Below the pieces are notes generated by a model. That model worked only from the letters and a program-made list of their open reading frames with translations. It was not told the origin of the DNA and did not search any database. A program made the position numbers and the translations under genes. From the NCBI GenBank assembly GCA_015709315.1, contig JACCQI010000022.1:1-56075 (forward strand): DNA of 56,075 nt, written 5' to 3'. Positions 43,939 to 53,330 of the stretch are shown here, one piece after another (the stretch's first letter is position 1; every line of letters starts with the position of its first letter). This DNA is from Desulfovibrionaceae bacterium. Lineage in GTDB: Bacteria; Desulfobacterota; Desulfovibrionia; Desulfovibrionales; Desulfovibrionaceae.

Positions 43939-46900
43939 TTAGGCGAGCCAGTCGTCGTCCTCCTCGATGGGGGCGAAGCCGCGACGCATAGTGTTTTCGC
44001 AGACCAGGCGCGGGTCCATGAACTGGAGCAGGTAGTCGGGGCCGCCGGACTTGGAACCAACGCCCGACATCTTGAAGCCGCCAAAGGCGTGGCGTTCCAC
44101 CAGCGCGCCGACCGAGGGCTTGTTCAGGTAGAGATTGCCCACGCGGAACTGGTTGTAGGCGAGGTCCAGATTGGCCGGGGACCGGGAGTAGATGGCCCCG
44201 GTAAGGGCGAACCGGGTGGAGTTGGCGATGTCGATGGCGTCCGCCATGTCCGTGGCGCGCATGACGGACAGTACCGGGCCGAAGACCTCTTCCTGCGCGA
44301 TGCGGTGGTCGCGGGTGATGCCGTCCACAATGGTCAGGGGCACGTAGCAGCCGCCCGTGGACTTGAGGTCATCGGACACCTCGCGCCGGACCAGCACGTT
44401 GCCCTCCTCCTCGGCGATCCCGACGTAGCGCATGACGTTTTCCTGCGCCCCTTTGTCCACCACCGGCCCCATGTAGTTGGCCGGGTTCTCGGACGGGCCG
44501 AGCTTGACGGACTTGGCGGCCTCGGTGAGGCGTTCCACGAACCGGTCGTAGACCGCGTCGAGCACGATCACCCGAGAGCAGGCCGAGCACTTCTGGCCTT
44601 GGAAGCCGAAGGCGGCGTAGAGCACGCCGAGCACGGCCTCGTCCAGATCGGCGTCGTCGTCGATGATGGTGGCGTTCTTGCCGCCCATCTCGGCGATGAC
44701 CCGCTTGCACTGCTGCTGGCCGGGCTGGACCCTGGCGGCCTTTTCCTGGATGCGGAGGCCGACCTCCATGGAGCCGGTGAAGGCGATGACCGCCACCTCC
44801 GGGTGCTCCACCAGATGGTCGCCCATGACCGATCCCCGGCCGGGGCAGTAGTTGAACACGCCGTCGGGCAGCCCGGCGGCCTTCCACATGTCCACCAGGC
44901 AGCGGCCCACGCAGGAGGACAGGCCCGAGGGCTTGTAGACCACGGGGCAGCCGGTGACGATGGCGGCCGAGACCATGCCCACGGAAATGGCCAGCGGGAA
45001 GTTCCACGGCGCAATGACCGCGGCCACGCCCTTGCCCTGGTAAAAGAGATGGGACATTTCGCCGGGTGCGCGGCCCATGCGGCGCGGGCTGCCCAGGCGG
45101 ATCATCTCGCGGGCGTAGTATTCGAGGAAGTCGATGGCCTCACCCACATCGGCGTGGGCCTGATCCCACTGCTTGCCCACTTCCAGCACCTGGAGGGCGG
45201 ACAGGTCGTGAATATTGTCCTTGAGGTATTGCGCAGCCTTGAGCAGGGCCTCGGCGCGTTCCTCCGGGGCCGCGTCGCGCCAGGAGAGATGGGCCTCGGA
45301 TGCGGCGCCGACGGCGTCGTCCACCTCGGCGATCCCGGCCTGGCAGACCGAGCCGATGATTTCGGACGGATCGGCCGGATTATAGGAATCCAGCCGGTCG
45401 CCGGTGACCACGTCCCGGCCGTCGATGAACAGGGGCACCTCCCCGCCCATGGTCGCGCGCACCTTGGCGATGGATGCGGGAAAGGCGTTGCGCTCGGCCT
45501 CCACGGTAAAGTCCACGGCCGGGAAGTTGCCGAAGCGGGGCAGGCCGCCCTCCTCCGGGCCGGGCGCAACGCACTTGGCCTCCAACTGGCGGCGCAGGGT
45601 GGCCTCCGGGTTCTCCAGGAGCCGGTCCATGTCCGCCTCGTCGGCAAAGGTCTGCTTGAGGAAGGACTCGTTGGCCGTGTTTTCGAGCAGCCGCCGGACC
45701 AGATAGGCCATGCCGGGCAGCAGGTCGCCGTAGGGGCAGTAGAGGCGCACGCGCCGGGCCACGTTTTTCAGTCCCTTGCGCACGGGTTCGGCCATGCCGT
45801 AGAGCACCTGGAACTCGTAGCGCTCCTCGGCCACGTTCATGTCGGCGGCCATCTCCATGACGGCGGAGATGGTGCGGATGTTGTGCGAAGCGCAGGCGAA
45901 ATGGCAGATGTCGGCGTTTTCCAGGATCATCCGGGCGATGCGCTCAAAGGCGATGTCGGATTCGGGCTTGTGCGTCCAGACCGGCACGGGCCAGCCGTTC
46001 TGCTTGGCCAGCACGGTCTCGTAGTCCCAGTACGCGCCCTTGACCAGCCGGATGGAAATGGGCAATCCCTTTTCGCGCGCCCAGGCCAGGGTGTCGCGCA
46101 CGTCGTCCTCGGCGCAGCGCAGGTACGCCTGGACCACGATGCCCAGATGCGGGTAGTCCGGGTACTTGGCGCGCAGCCGCTTGTACAGCTCTATGGTGGC
46201 GTCCTTGTACTTGAGCTGCTCCATGTCGATGCACATGAACCCGCCCATCTCCATGATCTTCTTGTAGATGGGCTCGATGCGGGACATCATGCCCTCCACC
46301 GTGCCGTCCACGTCCACGGGCTTGGACTGGGAGTAGAAGGCGGACGGCTTGACGGCCACGTTGACCTTGGACGCGTGGCCCCAGTCGAGGCCGGAATCGC
46401 CCTCGCCCAGCGGCTTCCACTTTTTCAGCTCCCGGTGGATGGCTTCGAGCACCTCCATGTAGCCCTCGCGGTAGGCGTCGGACTCCGCCTCGGACACGGT
46501 GGCCTCGCCCAGCAGGTCGAGGACGAAGGCGAACCCGTCCTTGCGGAGCTTCCTGATGCCCTTGACCGCCTCCCCGGCCTCCTGGCCGATGATGAACTGG
46601 CGGGCCATGGACTCGATGTTGAAACGGATGGTCCGATGCAGGACCTTGGCCACCAGGCCGCCGCCGATCTTGGTCTTGGCGGCCCCCCACTTGAGCACGT
46701 CCGGGATGTTGGAATCCTCGCCGGCGAAATATTCTTCGATATGGCGGGAAAGCGACTCCGAGGTGTTCAGGTACGGAAGAACATCAACGAACCGGAACAG
46801 TTGAACCTTGAAATCCTCATTTTTCATGGCCCAATCCATGACCTTTCCGGTCCACCAGCCCTTGTTGAAAACCGAAGGAGATTCGCCGGCAATGGACGAA

Positions 46901-46959
46901 AAAAACTCCCTGCCCCGAGTGATGATCCTCGGGTCCAGGGAGCTGATGTCAGTAGTCAT
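43939..46959 (-). CDS. putA: Bifunctional proline dehydrogenase / P5C dehydrogenase PutA
   Basis: 1006 residues. The first half is the FAD proline dehydrogenase barrel (KVNVAVKPSAFYSQ, RLVKGAYWDYET, ASHNIRTISAVMEM, EFQVLYGMAEPVRKGL). The second half is an NAD aldehyde dehydrogenase (VIAPWNFPLAISVGMV, AFTGSMEVG, EMGGKNATI with the catalytic Glu, and GQKCSACSR with catalytic Cys about 791). There is no N-terminal ribbon-helix-helix DNA-binding domain, so it is not self-regulating. It oxidises proline to glutamate, passing electrons to quinone and NAD. AGGAG precedes the ATG. lrp lies 12 nt upstream in the same transcript. Confidence 0.95.
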   Translation of the reverse strand: MTTDISSLDPRIITRGREFFSSIAGESPSVFNKGWWTGKVMDWAMKNEDFKVQLFRFVDVLPYLNTSESLSRHIEEYFAGEDSNIPDVLKWGAAKTKIGGGLVAKVLHRTIRFNIESMARQFIIGQEAGEAVKGIRKLRKDGFAFVLDLLGEATVSEAESDAYREGYMEVLEAIHRELKKWKPLGEGDSGLDWGHASKVNVAVKPSAFYSQSKPVDVDGTVEGMMSRIEPIYKKIMEMGGFMCIDMEQLKYKDATIELYKRLRAKYPDYPHLGIVVQAYLRCAEDDVRDTLAWAREKGLPISIRLVKGAYWDYETVLAKQNGWPVPVWTHKPESDIAFERIARMILENADICHFACASHNIRTISAVMEMAADMNVAEERYEFQVLYGMAEPVRKGLKNVARRVRLYCPYGDLLPGMAYLVRRLLENTANESFLKQTFADEADMDRLLENPEATLRRQLEAKCVAPGPEEGGLPRFGNFPAVDFTVEAERNAFPASIAKVRATMGGEVPLFIDGRDVVTGDRLDSYNPADPSEIIGSVCQAGIAEVDDAVGAASEAHLSWRDAAPEERAEALLKAAQYLKDNIHDLSALQVLEVGKQWDQAHADVGEAIDFLEYYAREMIRLGSPRRMGRAPGEMSHLFYQGKGVAAVIAPWNFPLAISVGMVSAAIVTGCPVVYKPSGLSSCVGRCLVDMWKAAGLPDGVFNYCPGRGSVMGDHLVEHPEVAVIAFTGSMEVGLRIQEKAARVQPGQQQCKRVIAEMGGKNATIIDDDADLDEAVLGVLYAAFGFQGQKCSACSRVIVLDAVYDRFVERLTEAAKSVKLGPSENPANYMGPVVDKGAQENVMRYVGIAEEEGNVLVRREVSDDLKSTGGCYVPLTIVDGITRDHRIAQEEVFGPVLSVMRATDMADAIDIANSTRFALTGAIYSRSPANLDLAYNQFRVGNLYLNKPSVGALVERHAFGGFKMSGVGSKSGGPDYLLQFMDPRLVCENTMRRGFAPIEEDDDWLA

Positions 46960-46971
46960 TGTCTGCTCCTG

Positions 46972-47445
46972 TTATTCTTCGTCCCCGGGCAATGGGATGA
47001 CCCGGGATTCCTTCACCGTGGTCAGCACGATGGTTGAGTTGGTGTCCCGCACCGGCCCGATGGTGCCGAACTTGGCCAGGGTGGCCTGCAACGCCTCCGT
47101 ATCCTCGACGCGCACCTTGACCAGATAGGAGTCGCGGCCCGCCGTGTAATGCACTTCCAGGACCTCGGGGAATTCGGCAAGCTTGCGCCCCACCTCGGTG
47201 GCGCCCACGCCTTCCTCGACGCGGATGGACGTGAAGGCCGTCAGACCCCTGCCCAGCGCTTTGTGGTTGACAATGCACTCATATCCCTTGATGATGTCAC
47301 CCTTCTTCAACTTGCGCACGCGCTCGAGCACCGCTGAAGGAGCCTTGCCCACCTTTCGGGCTATTTCGGCATTGGATATCTTGCCGTCGGCCTGAAGTAT
47401 GTTCAGGATTTCCAAATCCAATTTGTCAATCTTTCTGTTATTCAT
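46972..47445 (-). CDS. Lrp/AsnC family regulator of the putA operon
   Basis: 157 residues. N-terminal HTH (LDLEILNILQADGKISNAEI, RKVGKAPSAVLERVRKL) and a C-terminal RAM ligand-binding domain (VEDTEALQATLAKFGTIGPV). First gene of the pair with putA and divergent from the mla operon. A proline- or amino-acid-responsive activator/repressor of putA is inferred from context, as with PutR-type regulators. Confidence 0.87.
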   Translation of the reverse strand: MNNRKIDKLDLEILNILQADGKISNAEIARKVGKAPSAVLERVRKLKKGDIIKGYECIVNHKALGRGLTAFTSIRVEEGVGATEVGRKLAEFPEVLEVHYTAGRDSYLVKVRVEDTEALQATLAKFGTIGPVRDTNSTIVLTTVKESRVIPLPGDEE

Positions 47446-47456
47446 AGTAATAGCAA

Positions 47457-47482
47457 ATATTATTCTTTCACAAAAAAGTCAA
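47457..47482 (-). promoter_or_regulatory. Putative lrp-putA promoter
   Basis: On the minus strand, TTGACT (47482-47477) is followed by TATTTG 17 bp later (47459-47454), or TAATAT 14 bp later (47462-47457), in AT-rich sequence. The start codon is about 10 bp downstream of these -10 candidates, so a very short leader would result. Weak evidence. Confidence 0.3.
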
Positions 47483-47531
47483 GCCCCCTTACGGATTTCG
47501 GCTATAGAAATCGGAATATGCGTCTTTCCAT

Positions 47532-47559
47532 TTGCCGAATCCTCATATATCGTTACAAT
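47532..47559 (+). promoter_or_regulatory. Putative mla operon promoter
   Basis: TTGCCG (47532-47537), 16 bp spacer, TACAAT (47554-47559; 5 of 6 matches), 49 bp before the mlaE GTG. It lies in the divergent gap shared with lrp. Confidence 0.45.
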
Positions 47560-47608
47560 CCGTAGAGAAATGAAGCCGTGCAACTCTTCCCGGACAGAGG
47601 CATAACAC

Positions 47609-48745
47609 GTGACGACTTCCATTCATGACACCGCAACCATCTCCGTGACCGCCGATAAAAACGCCCTGCGCGTGGCCCTCGGCGGCCGCCTCGACGCAGC
47701 CGGGACCGCGTCCATCTGGCGGTCCGCGGTGGATTCGGTGCGGAGCGCCGCCTTCTCCTCGCTGGAGGCGGACTGCGGCGATGTCACCTACATGGACGGC
47801 GCGGGCGTGGCCCTGCTCGTCAGGCTCAGGGATCTGGCCGCCGAAAAGAGCGGGTCCATCACCCTGGCACGGCTGCGTCCCGAGGACGAAAAGCTCGTCA
47901 GCCTGACCTGGGACATCGAACTGCCCAAGTGGGACCGCGCCGACAAGGAGCGGCGCGGACTGGCCGTGGCCGTAGGCGAGGCCACCGGCGAACTGTGGAA
48001 GGCCTCGCGCCAGATGATCGCCTTCGTGGGCGAGTCCTTCGCCCTGCTGTGCCAGGCCATGCTCCGGCCGGGGCAGGTGCGCTGGAAGGACGTCCTGCTC
48101 TCCTGCCTCAACGTGGGCGTGGAATCCCTGTTCATCATCGTGCTGATCGGCTTTCTCATGGGACTGATCATGTCCTTCCAGTCCGCCGTCAGCCTACAGC
48201 GCTTCGGCGGCGAGATATTCGTGCCCAACATGCTCGGCCTGGTCATGTTCCGCGAAATGGGACCGCTGGTGACGTCCATTCTCCTGGCGGCCCGGTCCGG
48301 CTCGGCCTTTGCCGCCGAGATCGGGACCATGAAGATCAACGAGGAGCTGGACGCCCTGACCACCATGGGCCTGTCCCCGATGAAATTTCTGGTGGTGCCC
48401 AAGTTGCTGGCCACCATGATGATGGTCCTGATGATGACCATGTTCTTCAACCTCGCCTCGCTGGTGGGCGGGGCGGTGGTCATGCTTTCCATGGGCTACC
48501 CGCTGGTCACCTTCACCTCCCGCGTGTTCTCCTATCTCGACTACGGCGACTTCTGGGGCGGCATGAGCAAGGCCCTGGTCTTCAGCTTTCTGGTGGCCGG
48601 CGTGGGCTGCCTGCGCGGCATCCAGACCCGGACCGGGGCCAGCGCGGTGGGGCTTTCCACCACCTCGGCCGTGGTTTCGGGCATCATCCTGATCGCGTTC
48701 GCGGACGGCATCTTCGCCATGGCCTTCTATTATTTGGGGATATAG
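47609..48745 (+). CDS. mlaE: MlaE-type ABC lipid permease with N-terminal STAS domain
   Basis: 378 residues, GTG start after AGAGG. Residues 1 to about 110 are a STAS domain (GRLDAAGTASIWRSAV, EADCGDVTYMDGAGVALLVRL), the fold of MlaB. From about 125 onward it is the MlaE permease: LIMSFQSAVSLQRFGGEIFV, MFREMGPLVTSILLAARSGSA, FAAEIGTMKINEELDALTTM, with five to six membrane helices. The fusion supplies MlaB in cis. It should move phospholipids between membranes together with MlaF and MlaD. Confidence 0.92.
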   Translation: MTTSIHDTATISVTADKNALRVALGGRLDAAGTASIWRSAVDSVRSAAFSSLEADCGDVTYMDGAGVALLVRLRDLAAEKSGSITLARLRPEDEKLVSLTWDIELPKWDRADKERRGLAVAVGEATGELWKASRQMIAFVGESFALLCQAMLRPGQVRWKDVLLSCLNVGVESLFIIVLIGFLMGLIMSFQSAVSLQRFGGEIFVPNMLGLVMFREMGPLVTSILLAARSGSAFAAEIGTMKINEELDALTTMGLSPMKFLVVPKLLATMMMVLMMTMFFNLASLVGGAVVMLSMGYPLVTFTSRVFSYLDYGDFWGGMSKALVFSFLVAGVGCLRGIQTRTGASAVGLSTTSAVVSGIILIAFADGIFAMAFYYLGI

Positions 48746-48754
48746 GCGGCGGAT

Positions 48755-49534
48755 ATGAAGGGCAACGAAACCGTCATCAGCGTCCGCCACCTGACCTGCG
48801 GGTACGACGACACCGTGATCGTGGACGACGCCTCCTTCGACATCTCCAAAGGCGAGGTGTTCATCATTCTTGGCGGTTCGGGCTGCGGCAAGTCCACCCT
48901 GCTCAAGAACATGATCGGCCTGATCCCCCCCATATCCGGCGAGGTCTGGTTCGGCGACCAGGAACTGACGTCGGCCACGGGGAAAAGGCGGGACGCCATC
49001 ATCCGCAAATTCGGCGTCATGTACCAGATGGGTGCCCTGTTCGGGTCCATGTCGCTGCTGCAGAACGTCATGCTGCCGCTGGAGGAATTCACGGACCTGC
49101 CCGGGGAGGCGAGGGAGATCGTGGCCAAGTCCAAGCTGGCCATGGTCGATCTGGAGAACGCGGTGTACAAGATGCCCGCCGCCCTTTCCGGGGGCATGAA
49201 GAAGCGGGCCGCCATCGCCAGGGCCATGGCGCTCGATCCCGGCATCCTCTTCCTGGACGAGCCGGGGGCCGGACTCGACCCCATCTCCAGCGCCGCGCTC
49301 GACGAACTGATCCTCGACCTCTCGCGGAACCTCGGCATCACGTTCGTCATCGTCACCCACGAGTTGGAATCCATCTATGCCATCGCGGACCGGGTCATCA
49401 TGCTCGACAAGGACGTCAAATCCATCGTGGCCGAAGGCGACCCGAAAAAACTGCGGGACACCTCCGACAACCAGTTCGTCAAACGCTTCTTCCACCGCCG
49501 GCCCGGGCTGACGCCTGACGGCCAAACTCCATAA
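48755..49534 (+). CDS. mlaF: MlaF-type ABC transporter ATPase
   Basis: 259 residues. Walker A GGSGCGKST (40-48), Q-loop YQMGALFGSMS, signature LSGGMKKRAAIARAMA, Walker B ILFLDEPGAGLDPISS, and switch His in VIVTHELESI. The MQMGALFxS pattern and the spacing are typical of MlaF. It is 9 nt downstream of mlaE and powers the complex. Confidence 0.93.
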   Translation: MKGNETVISVRHLTCGYDDTVIVDDASFDISKGEVFIILGGSGCGKSTLLKNMIGLIPPISGEVWFGDQELTSATGKRRDAIIRKFGVMYQMGALFGSMSLLQNVMLPLEEFTDLPGEAREIVAKSKLAMVDLENAVYKMPAALSGGMKKRAAIARAMALDPGILFLDEPGAGLDPISSAALDELILDLSRNLGITFVIVTHELESIYAIADRVIMLDKDVKSIVAEGDPKKLRDTSDNQFVKRFFHRRPGLTPDGQTP

Positions 49535-49544
49535 AGGATGCGGG

Positions 49545-50696
49545 ATGATACGTAAAAACGATTATTTCAGGCTGGGGATCTTCATCATCGTGGGCACGAG
49601 CATGCTTATCGCGGTGGTCATCATCCTCGGTGCGGGCCGGTACTTCGAAACCGCCTACACCATGGAGACCTATTTCGACGAATCGGTCAACGGGCTGGCC
49701 GAGGGGTCGCCGGTCAAGCTCCGGGGCGTCAAGATCGGCCGCGTGACGCTGATAAGCTTCGTGCCCAACATATACCACGAGTCCAAGAAGACGGAGTCCC
49801 GCTACGTGTACGTGGAGTGCGACATCAACCCGGACCTGTTCGAGGACATTTCGGAAGCGGAATTTCTTGAGCACGTAAAGCACGAGGTGGACCGGGGCCT
49901 TCGGGTGCGTCCCACGTCCCTGGGCCTGACCGGGCAGCTCTTCCTGAACATGGTCTACGAAGACCCGGACGCCAGCGCCCAACTGCCCATCAACTGGAAG
50001 CCCAGGCACGCCTACGTCCCGTCCGCACCGTCCACCCTCAGCCAGGTGGAGGGGGCCATCACCTCCATTTCCAAGACCCTCGGCAGCCTCAAGCAGGAGG
50101 ACCTGAAAGCCATCATCGGGGACGTCAAATCCATCGTCAACACCATCGCCGATTTCATGCAGACCGAAGGCGGCCGGGAGGCGGGCAACAAGCTTTTGTC
50201 CATCATGGAGGAAACGCGGAGCCTTCTGAACCGGGCCAACGTCATCCTGGCCGACCCGGCCCTGGAAAGAATCATCCCCAATGTGGCCGGGGCGACCGAG
50301 TCGCTCAACACCATCCTCGCCGAGTCCGCCGACGACCTCATCACCGCGGCCGGTGAGGCCAAGACGGCCATGGCCAACTTCAGGCGGGCGTCTTTGGTGC
50401 TCGAAAAGGCCTTGTCCGACCCGCGCATGGACAAGGCCATGGGCGAAATCGCCCCCACGCTGGAAAACATCTCCAGGGCGTCCTCGGACCTGACCGCCGC
50501 GGTCAGCAAGGTTCACGCCCTGGTCAACCGCCTCAACGGCATGGTTGCCACCGAAGGGACGAACGTCCACACCATCCTGGAAGACTCCCGCGAGGTCATG
50601 CAGAACCTCAAGGAACTGACGGGCGACGCCAAGCGCTACCCGTCCGGCATACTCTTCGGCGCGCCGCCCAAGAAACCAAACCCGGAAGCGAATTAA
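49545..50696 (+). CDS. mlaD: MCE-domain periplasmic lipid-binding protein, MlaD type
   Basis: 383 residues. One N-terminal membrane anchor (LGIFIIVGTSMLIAVVIILG, about 10-29), then a single MCE domain (ETYFDESVNGLAEGSPVKLR, GVKIGRVTLISF, about 38-125). A long helical C-terminus of about 230 residues follows, with AITSISKTLGSLKQEDLKAI and similar amphipathic helices, longer than E. coli MlaD (183 residues) and closer to proteins that build a tunnel across the periplasm. Third gene of the operon. Confidence 0.9.
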   Translation: MIRKNDYFRLGIFIIVGTSMLIAVVIILGAGRYFETAYTMETYFDESVNGLAEGSPVKLRGVKIGRVTLISFVPNIYHESKKTESRYVYVECDINPDLFEDISEAEFLEHVKHEVDRGLRVRPTSLGLTGQLFLNMVYEDPDASAQLPINWKPRHAYVPSAPSTLSQVEGAITSISKTLGSLKQEDLKAIIGDVKSIVNTIADFMQTEGGREAGNKLLSIMEETRSLLNRANVILADPALERIIPNVAGATESLNTILAESADDLITAAGEAKTAMANFRRASLVLEKALSDPRMDKAMGEIAPTLENISRASSDLTAAVSKVHALVNRLNGMVATEGTNVHTILEDSREVMQNLKELTGDAKRYPSGILFGAPPKKPNPEAN

Positions 50697-50711
50697 CCAG
50701 GGGCATCGACC

Positions 50712-51323
50712 ATGAAACGACATATCCTCACCCTGCTCGTCCTTACCGCGATCCTGGCCGTGGGCTGCGTCAAGCTCACCCACGACCCCATCCACAAGCG
50801 CTACTTCCAGATCGTGCCCGAGCGCACGGAGAAAAAGGCCGCGACGAGCAAAGGGGTTATCCTCAAGGTGCGGCGGCTGTCCGTATCCGCCCCTTACGAG
50901 ACCCGGGAGCTGATCTACCGCGAATGCCGGAACCGGATCGAGTCCGACTATTACAACACGTTCTTCGCCACGCCCGGCGCCATGCTGACCACGGGGCTGA
51001 GAAAGTGGCTCCGTGAATCGAACCTGTTCACCCACATCATCGAGCCGGGCTCCATGGTCGTGCCCGGCCTGACCCTGGAAGGCATGGTCAACGCGCTCTA
51101 CGGCGACTACTCCGGCGACGCGCCCTTCGCCGTGGTGGAAATGCAATTTTTCGTGGTGGACGAGAACACGGCCATGAACGACGTCGTCTTTTCCGGCGAC
51201 TACGCGCAGCGCATTCCCATGACCGAGCCCGACCCAGCAGCCCTTGTCCAAGCCATGACCGAGGGCGTGCAGACAATCTTCGCCGACCTTGAATCCGACC
51301 TGTCCAAAGCTGACCTGGAGTAA
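50712..51323 (+). CDS. ABC-type transport auxiliary lipoprotein
   Basis: 203 residues, lipobox LAVGC with lipidated Cys19. The rest resembles the ABC-type transport auxiliary (PqiC-like) family: HKRYFQIVPERT, VILKVRRLSVSAPYETRELI, and the SRIDYYNTFFATP-like stretch ESDYYNTFFATPGAMLTTG. It probably sits in the outer membrane and receives or places lipid from the MlaD-type protein. It takes the role that soluble MlaC plays elsewhere; no mlaC is seen here. Confidence 0.78.
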   Translation: MKRHILTLLVLTAILAVGCVKLTHDPIHKRYFQIVPERTEKKAATSKGVILKVRRLSVSAPYETRELIYRECRNRIESDYYNTFFATPGAMLTTGLRKWLRESNLFTHIIEPGSMVVPGLTLEGMVNALYGDYSGDAPFAVVEMQFFVVDENTAMNDVVFSGDYAQRIPMTEPDPAALVQAMTEGVQTIFADLESDLSKADLE

Positions 51324-51325
51324 TA

Positions 51326-51862
51326 ATGCCTAAGAACCAATACACCTACCGGCCGGAAGAATTCGACGAAAACGGATTCGACGGGCCGAGCCGCTCCCAA
51401 CTCAAAAGGGAGATGGCCGAATTGCAGCAGCTCGGAGCCGACCTTGCAGGCCTGGGCGACTCCGTGGTCAGGGAGGCGCACCTCCCAGGCGACGTGGAAG
51501 CGGCCCTGCTGCTGATCAAGAAGATGACCAAGCACGAGGCGCGGCGGCGGCATCTGCAGTACGTGGGCAAGCTCATGCGGACCTTCGACACCGGCCCGGT
51601 GCGCGAGATCGTGAAGGAGGCCAAGGCGGGACGGCAGATCAAAACCGCTGAATTCCGGCGCGTGGAGACCCTGCGCGACAGACTGCTGGACGGCGACGAC
51701 GACCTGTTGCAGGAGCTCTTCGACAGACACCCGGACGAAGGCCAGAGACTGCGTCAGCTGACGCTCGGCGCGCGCCGGGAACGGGCAAAGGAAAAACCGC
51801 CCAAGGATGCCCGCGCCCTGTTCCGGCTCCTCCGCTCCCTGTCGGACTTCGAAAACGCATAG
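51326..51862 (+). CDS. darP: Ribosome biogenesis factor DarP (YjgA, DUF615)
   Basis: 178 residues. The DUF615 motif HEARRRHLQYVGKLMR is intact, and the C-terminal LFDRHPDEGQRLRQLTLGAR fits the family. It assists late 50S subunit assembly. It starts 2 nt after the lipoprotein gene, so it is transcribed with the mla genes although its function is unrelated. Confidence 0.87.
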   Translation: MPKNQYTYRPEEFDENGFDGPSRSQLKREMAELQQLGADLAGLGDSVVREAHLPGDVEAALLLIKKMTKHEARRRHLQYVGKLMRTFDTGPVREIVKEAKAGRQIKTAEFRRVETLRDRLLDGDDDLLQELFDRHPDEGQRLRQLTLGARRERAKEKPPKDARALFRLLRSLSDFENA

Positions 51863-51912
51863 GGGCATCAGCCTTCGATTGAACGGACAATCAAAAAAAA
51901 TCATCGGTGCCC

Positions 51913-51940
51913 TTGACGCGGGCCCATTTGGTTTTATTTA
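51913..51940 (+). promoter_or_regulatory. Putative promoter of the 89-residue zinc-ribbon gene
   Basis: TTGACG (51913-51918), 16 bp spacer, TATTTA (51935-51940), 54 bp before the ATG at 51994. The -35 matches 5 of 6 consensus bases. Confidence 0.4.
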
Positions 51941-51993
51941 TGTTTTCATCGAACACCATCGGCGGGCCGCCGCCGAATCCCAAGGAGATATCA

Positions 51994-52263
51994 ATGGTCA
52001 TTCACGAATATGCCGGAATCGTCACCGAACTGCCTGACAGGGAATGCCCGCACTGCGGCAAGATCATGGATGCCTGGCTCGCGCCGCCCGAAACCGGCTG
52101 GGGCGTCATCCTGATCTGCAACAACAACAATTGCCCGCACTACCTGAACAGCGAAGGCGACATCCTGCACAAGCGCGACGATTCCCATCTGGGTTGCCGC
52201 TATGCGGAGAACCCGGACAACGGATTCAAGCCCGTCAACGTCCTGGCCGTATGCCCCCACTAG
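51994..52263 (+). CDS. Small zinc-ribbon protein of unknown function
   Basis: 89 residues. ATG 51994 is preceded by AAGGAGATATCA, an excellent ribosome site. Metal site C18-x2-C21 (ECPHCGK) and C42-x4-C47 (ICNNNNCPHY), with extra cysteines at the end (VCPH). I recognise no named family. It stands alone between a promoter-like site and a terminator, so it is independently expressed. Confidence 0.65.
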   Translation: MVIHEYAGIVTELPDRECPHCGKIMDAWLAPPETGWGVILICNNNNCPHYLNSEGDILHKRDDSHLGCRYAENPDNGFKPVNVLAVCPH

Positions 52264-52285
52264 GGGATTTTTCATAGAACACCGT

Positions 52286-52322
52286 GAAAAGGGTTCCGTG
52301 CAAACGGAGCCCTTTTCGTTTT
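52286..52322 (+). terminator. Rho-independent terminator of the zinc-ribbon gene
   Basis: GAAAAGGGTTCCGT (52286-52299) pairs with ACGGAGCCCTTTTC (52304-52317, one G-U), followed by GTTTT. Confidence 0.8.
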
Positions 52323-52433
52323 GGGGCCATTGAAGGGATTATCAACGCCATCCGAACTTGTGATGAACAAAGTATTTGCTTCCTGCCGGAAGAGTGATAG
52401 ATCGGGATTTCACTACAAGCAAAGGCGTAACCG

Positions 52434-53330
52434 GTGGTCATCACGGAAGGAAAAACAAAGGCGTTGCTCGCCCTCTGGGGATCGGTCCTGCTCTGGTCGA
52501 GCTCGTTCATCGCGCTCAAGTTCGCCTTCCGGCACTTCGATCCCATGGTGGTCATCTTCGGCCGCATGCTGGTCGCCTCCGTCTGCTTCCTGACCGTCTT
52601 CAGGAGCCTGCGAAAAATCGATTACCAGCCCGGGGACTGGAAGCTGCTGGCCTTCATGGGCATCTGCGAACCCGGCTTCTATTTCGTCTTCGAGGCCATG
52701 GCCCTGACCTACACGGACGCGTCCCAGGCGGGCATGATCTGCGCCCTGCTGCCGCTCATGGTGGCCGTGGCCGCCCGCTTCACCCTGGGCGAGCCGCTGA
52801 CCAAACGCACGGTGTCGGGCTTCGGCCTGGCCATCGTCGGGGCCGTGACCCTCTCCGCCGTGGCCGAGTCCACGGAGACCGCATCCAACCCGATGCTGGG
52901 CAACTTCCTGGAATTCATGGCCATGATCTGCGCCTGCGGATACATGATCACCCTCAAGAAGCTCACGCTCCGGTACAACCCGTGGTTTTTGACCATGGTA
53001 CAGGCGTTCGTGGGCACGATCTTCTATTTCCCGCTGCTCTTCCTGCCCACCACGACCCTGCCGACCGAGTACGACCCCTCCGGCCTGGCCACCATCGTCT
53101 ATCTCGGCCTGTTCGTGACCATCCTGGCCTACGGCCTGTATAACTACGGCATGTCCAAGACCCCGGCGGCCCAGGCGTCGGCCTTCATCAACCTGATCCC
53201 GGTCATCACCCTGATCCTGGGCATGATCCTGCTCGGCGAACGCCTCAACTGGATGCAGTACGTGGCCTCCGCCCTGGTCGTGGTCGGCGTCTACGTCAGC
53301 CAGGACAAGTCGGCGCGGCAGGAAGCCTAG
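52434..53330 (+). CDS. EamA/DMT family transporter
   Basis: 298 residues, ten hydrophobic helices in two EamA repeats (LLALWGSVLLWSSSFIALKF and MICACGYMITLKKLTLRY). PAAQASAFINLIPVITLILG and LLGERLNWMQYVASALVVVG are typical. GTG start with a weak AAGG site. Drug/metabolite exporter; substrate unknown. Its stop overlaps the convergent mqnD stop by 4 nt. Confidence 0.88.
   Translation: MVITEGKTKALLALWGSVLLWSSSFIALKFAFRHFDPMVVIFGRMLVASVCFLTVFRSLRKIDYQPGDWKLLAFMGICEPGFYFVFEAMALTYTDASQAGMICALLPLMVAVAARFTLGEPLTKRTVSGFGLAIVGAVTLSAVAESTETASNPMLGNFLEFMAMICACGYMITLKKLTLRYNPWFLTMVQAFVGTIFYFPLLFLPTTTLPTEYDPSGLATIVYLGLFVTILAYGLYNYGMSKTPAAQASAFINLIPVITLILGMILLGERLNWMQYVASALVVVGVYVSQDKSARQEA

Noticed and set aside
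43912-47037. A 1041-residue open frame on the plus strand opposite putA
   Set aside because: PutA on the minus strand has all catalytic motifs. The opposite frame is rich in His, Gly, Val and Asp, as expected for a mirrored high-GC gene.
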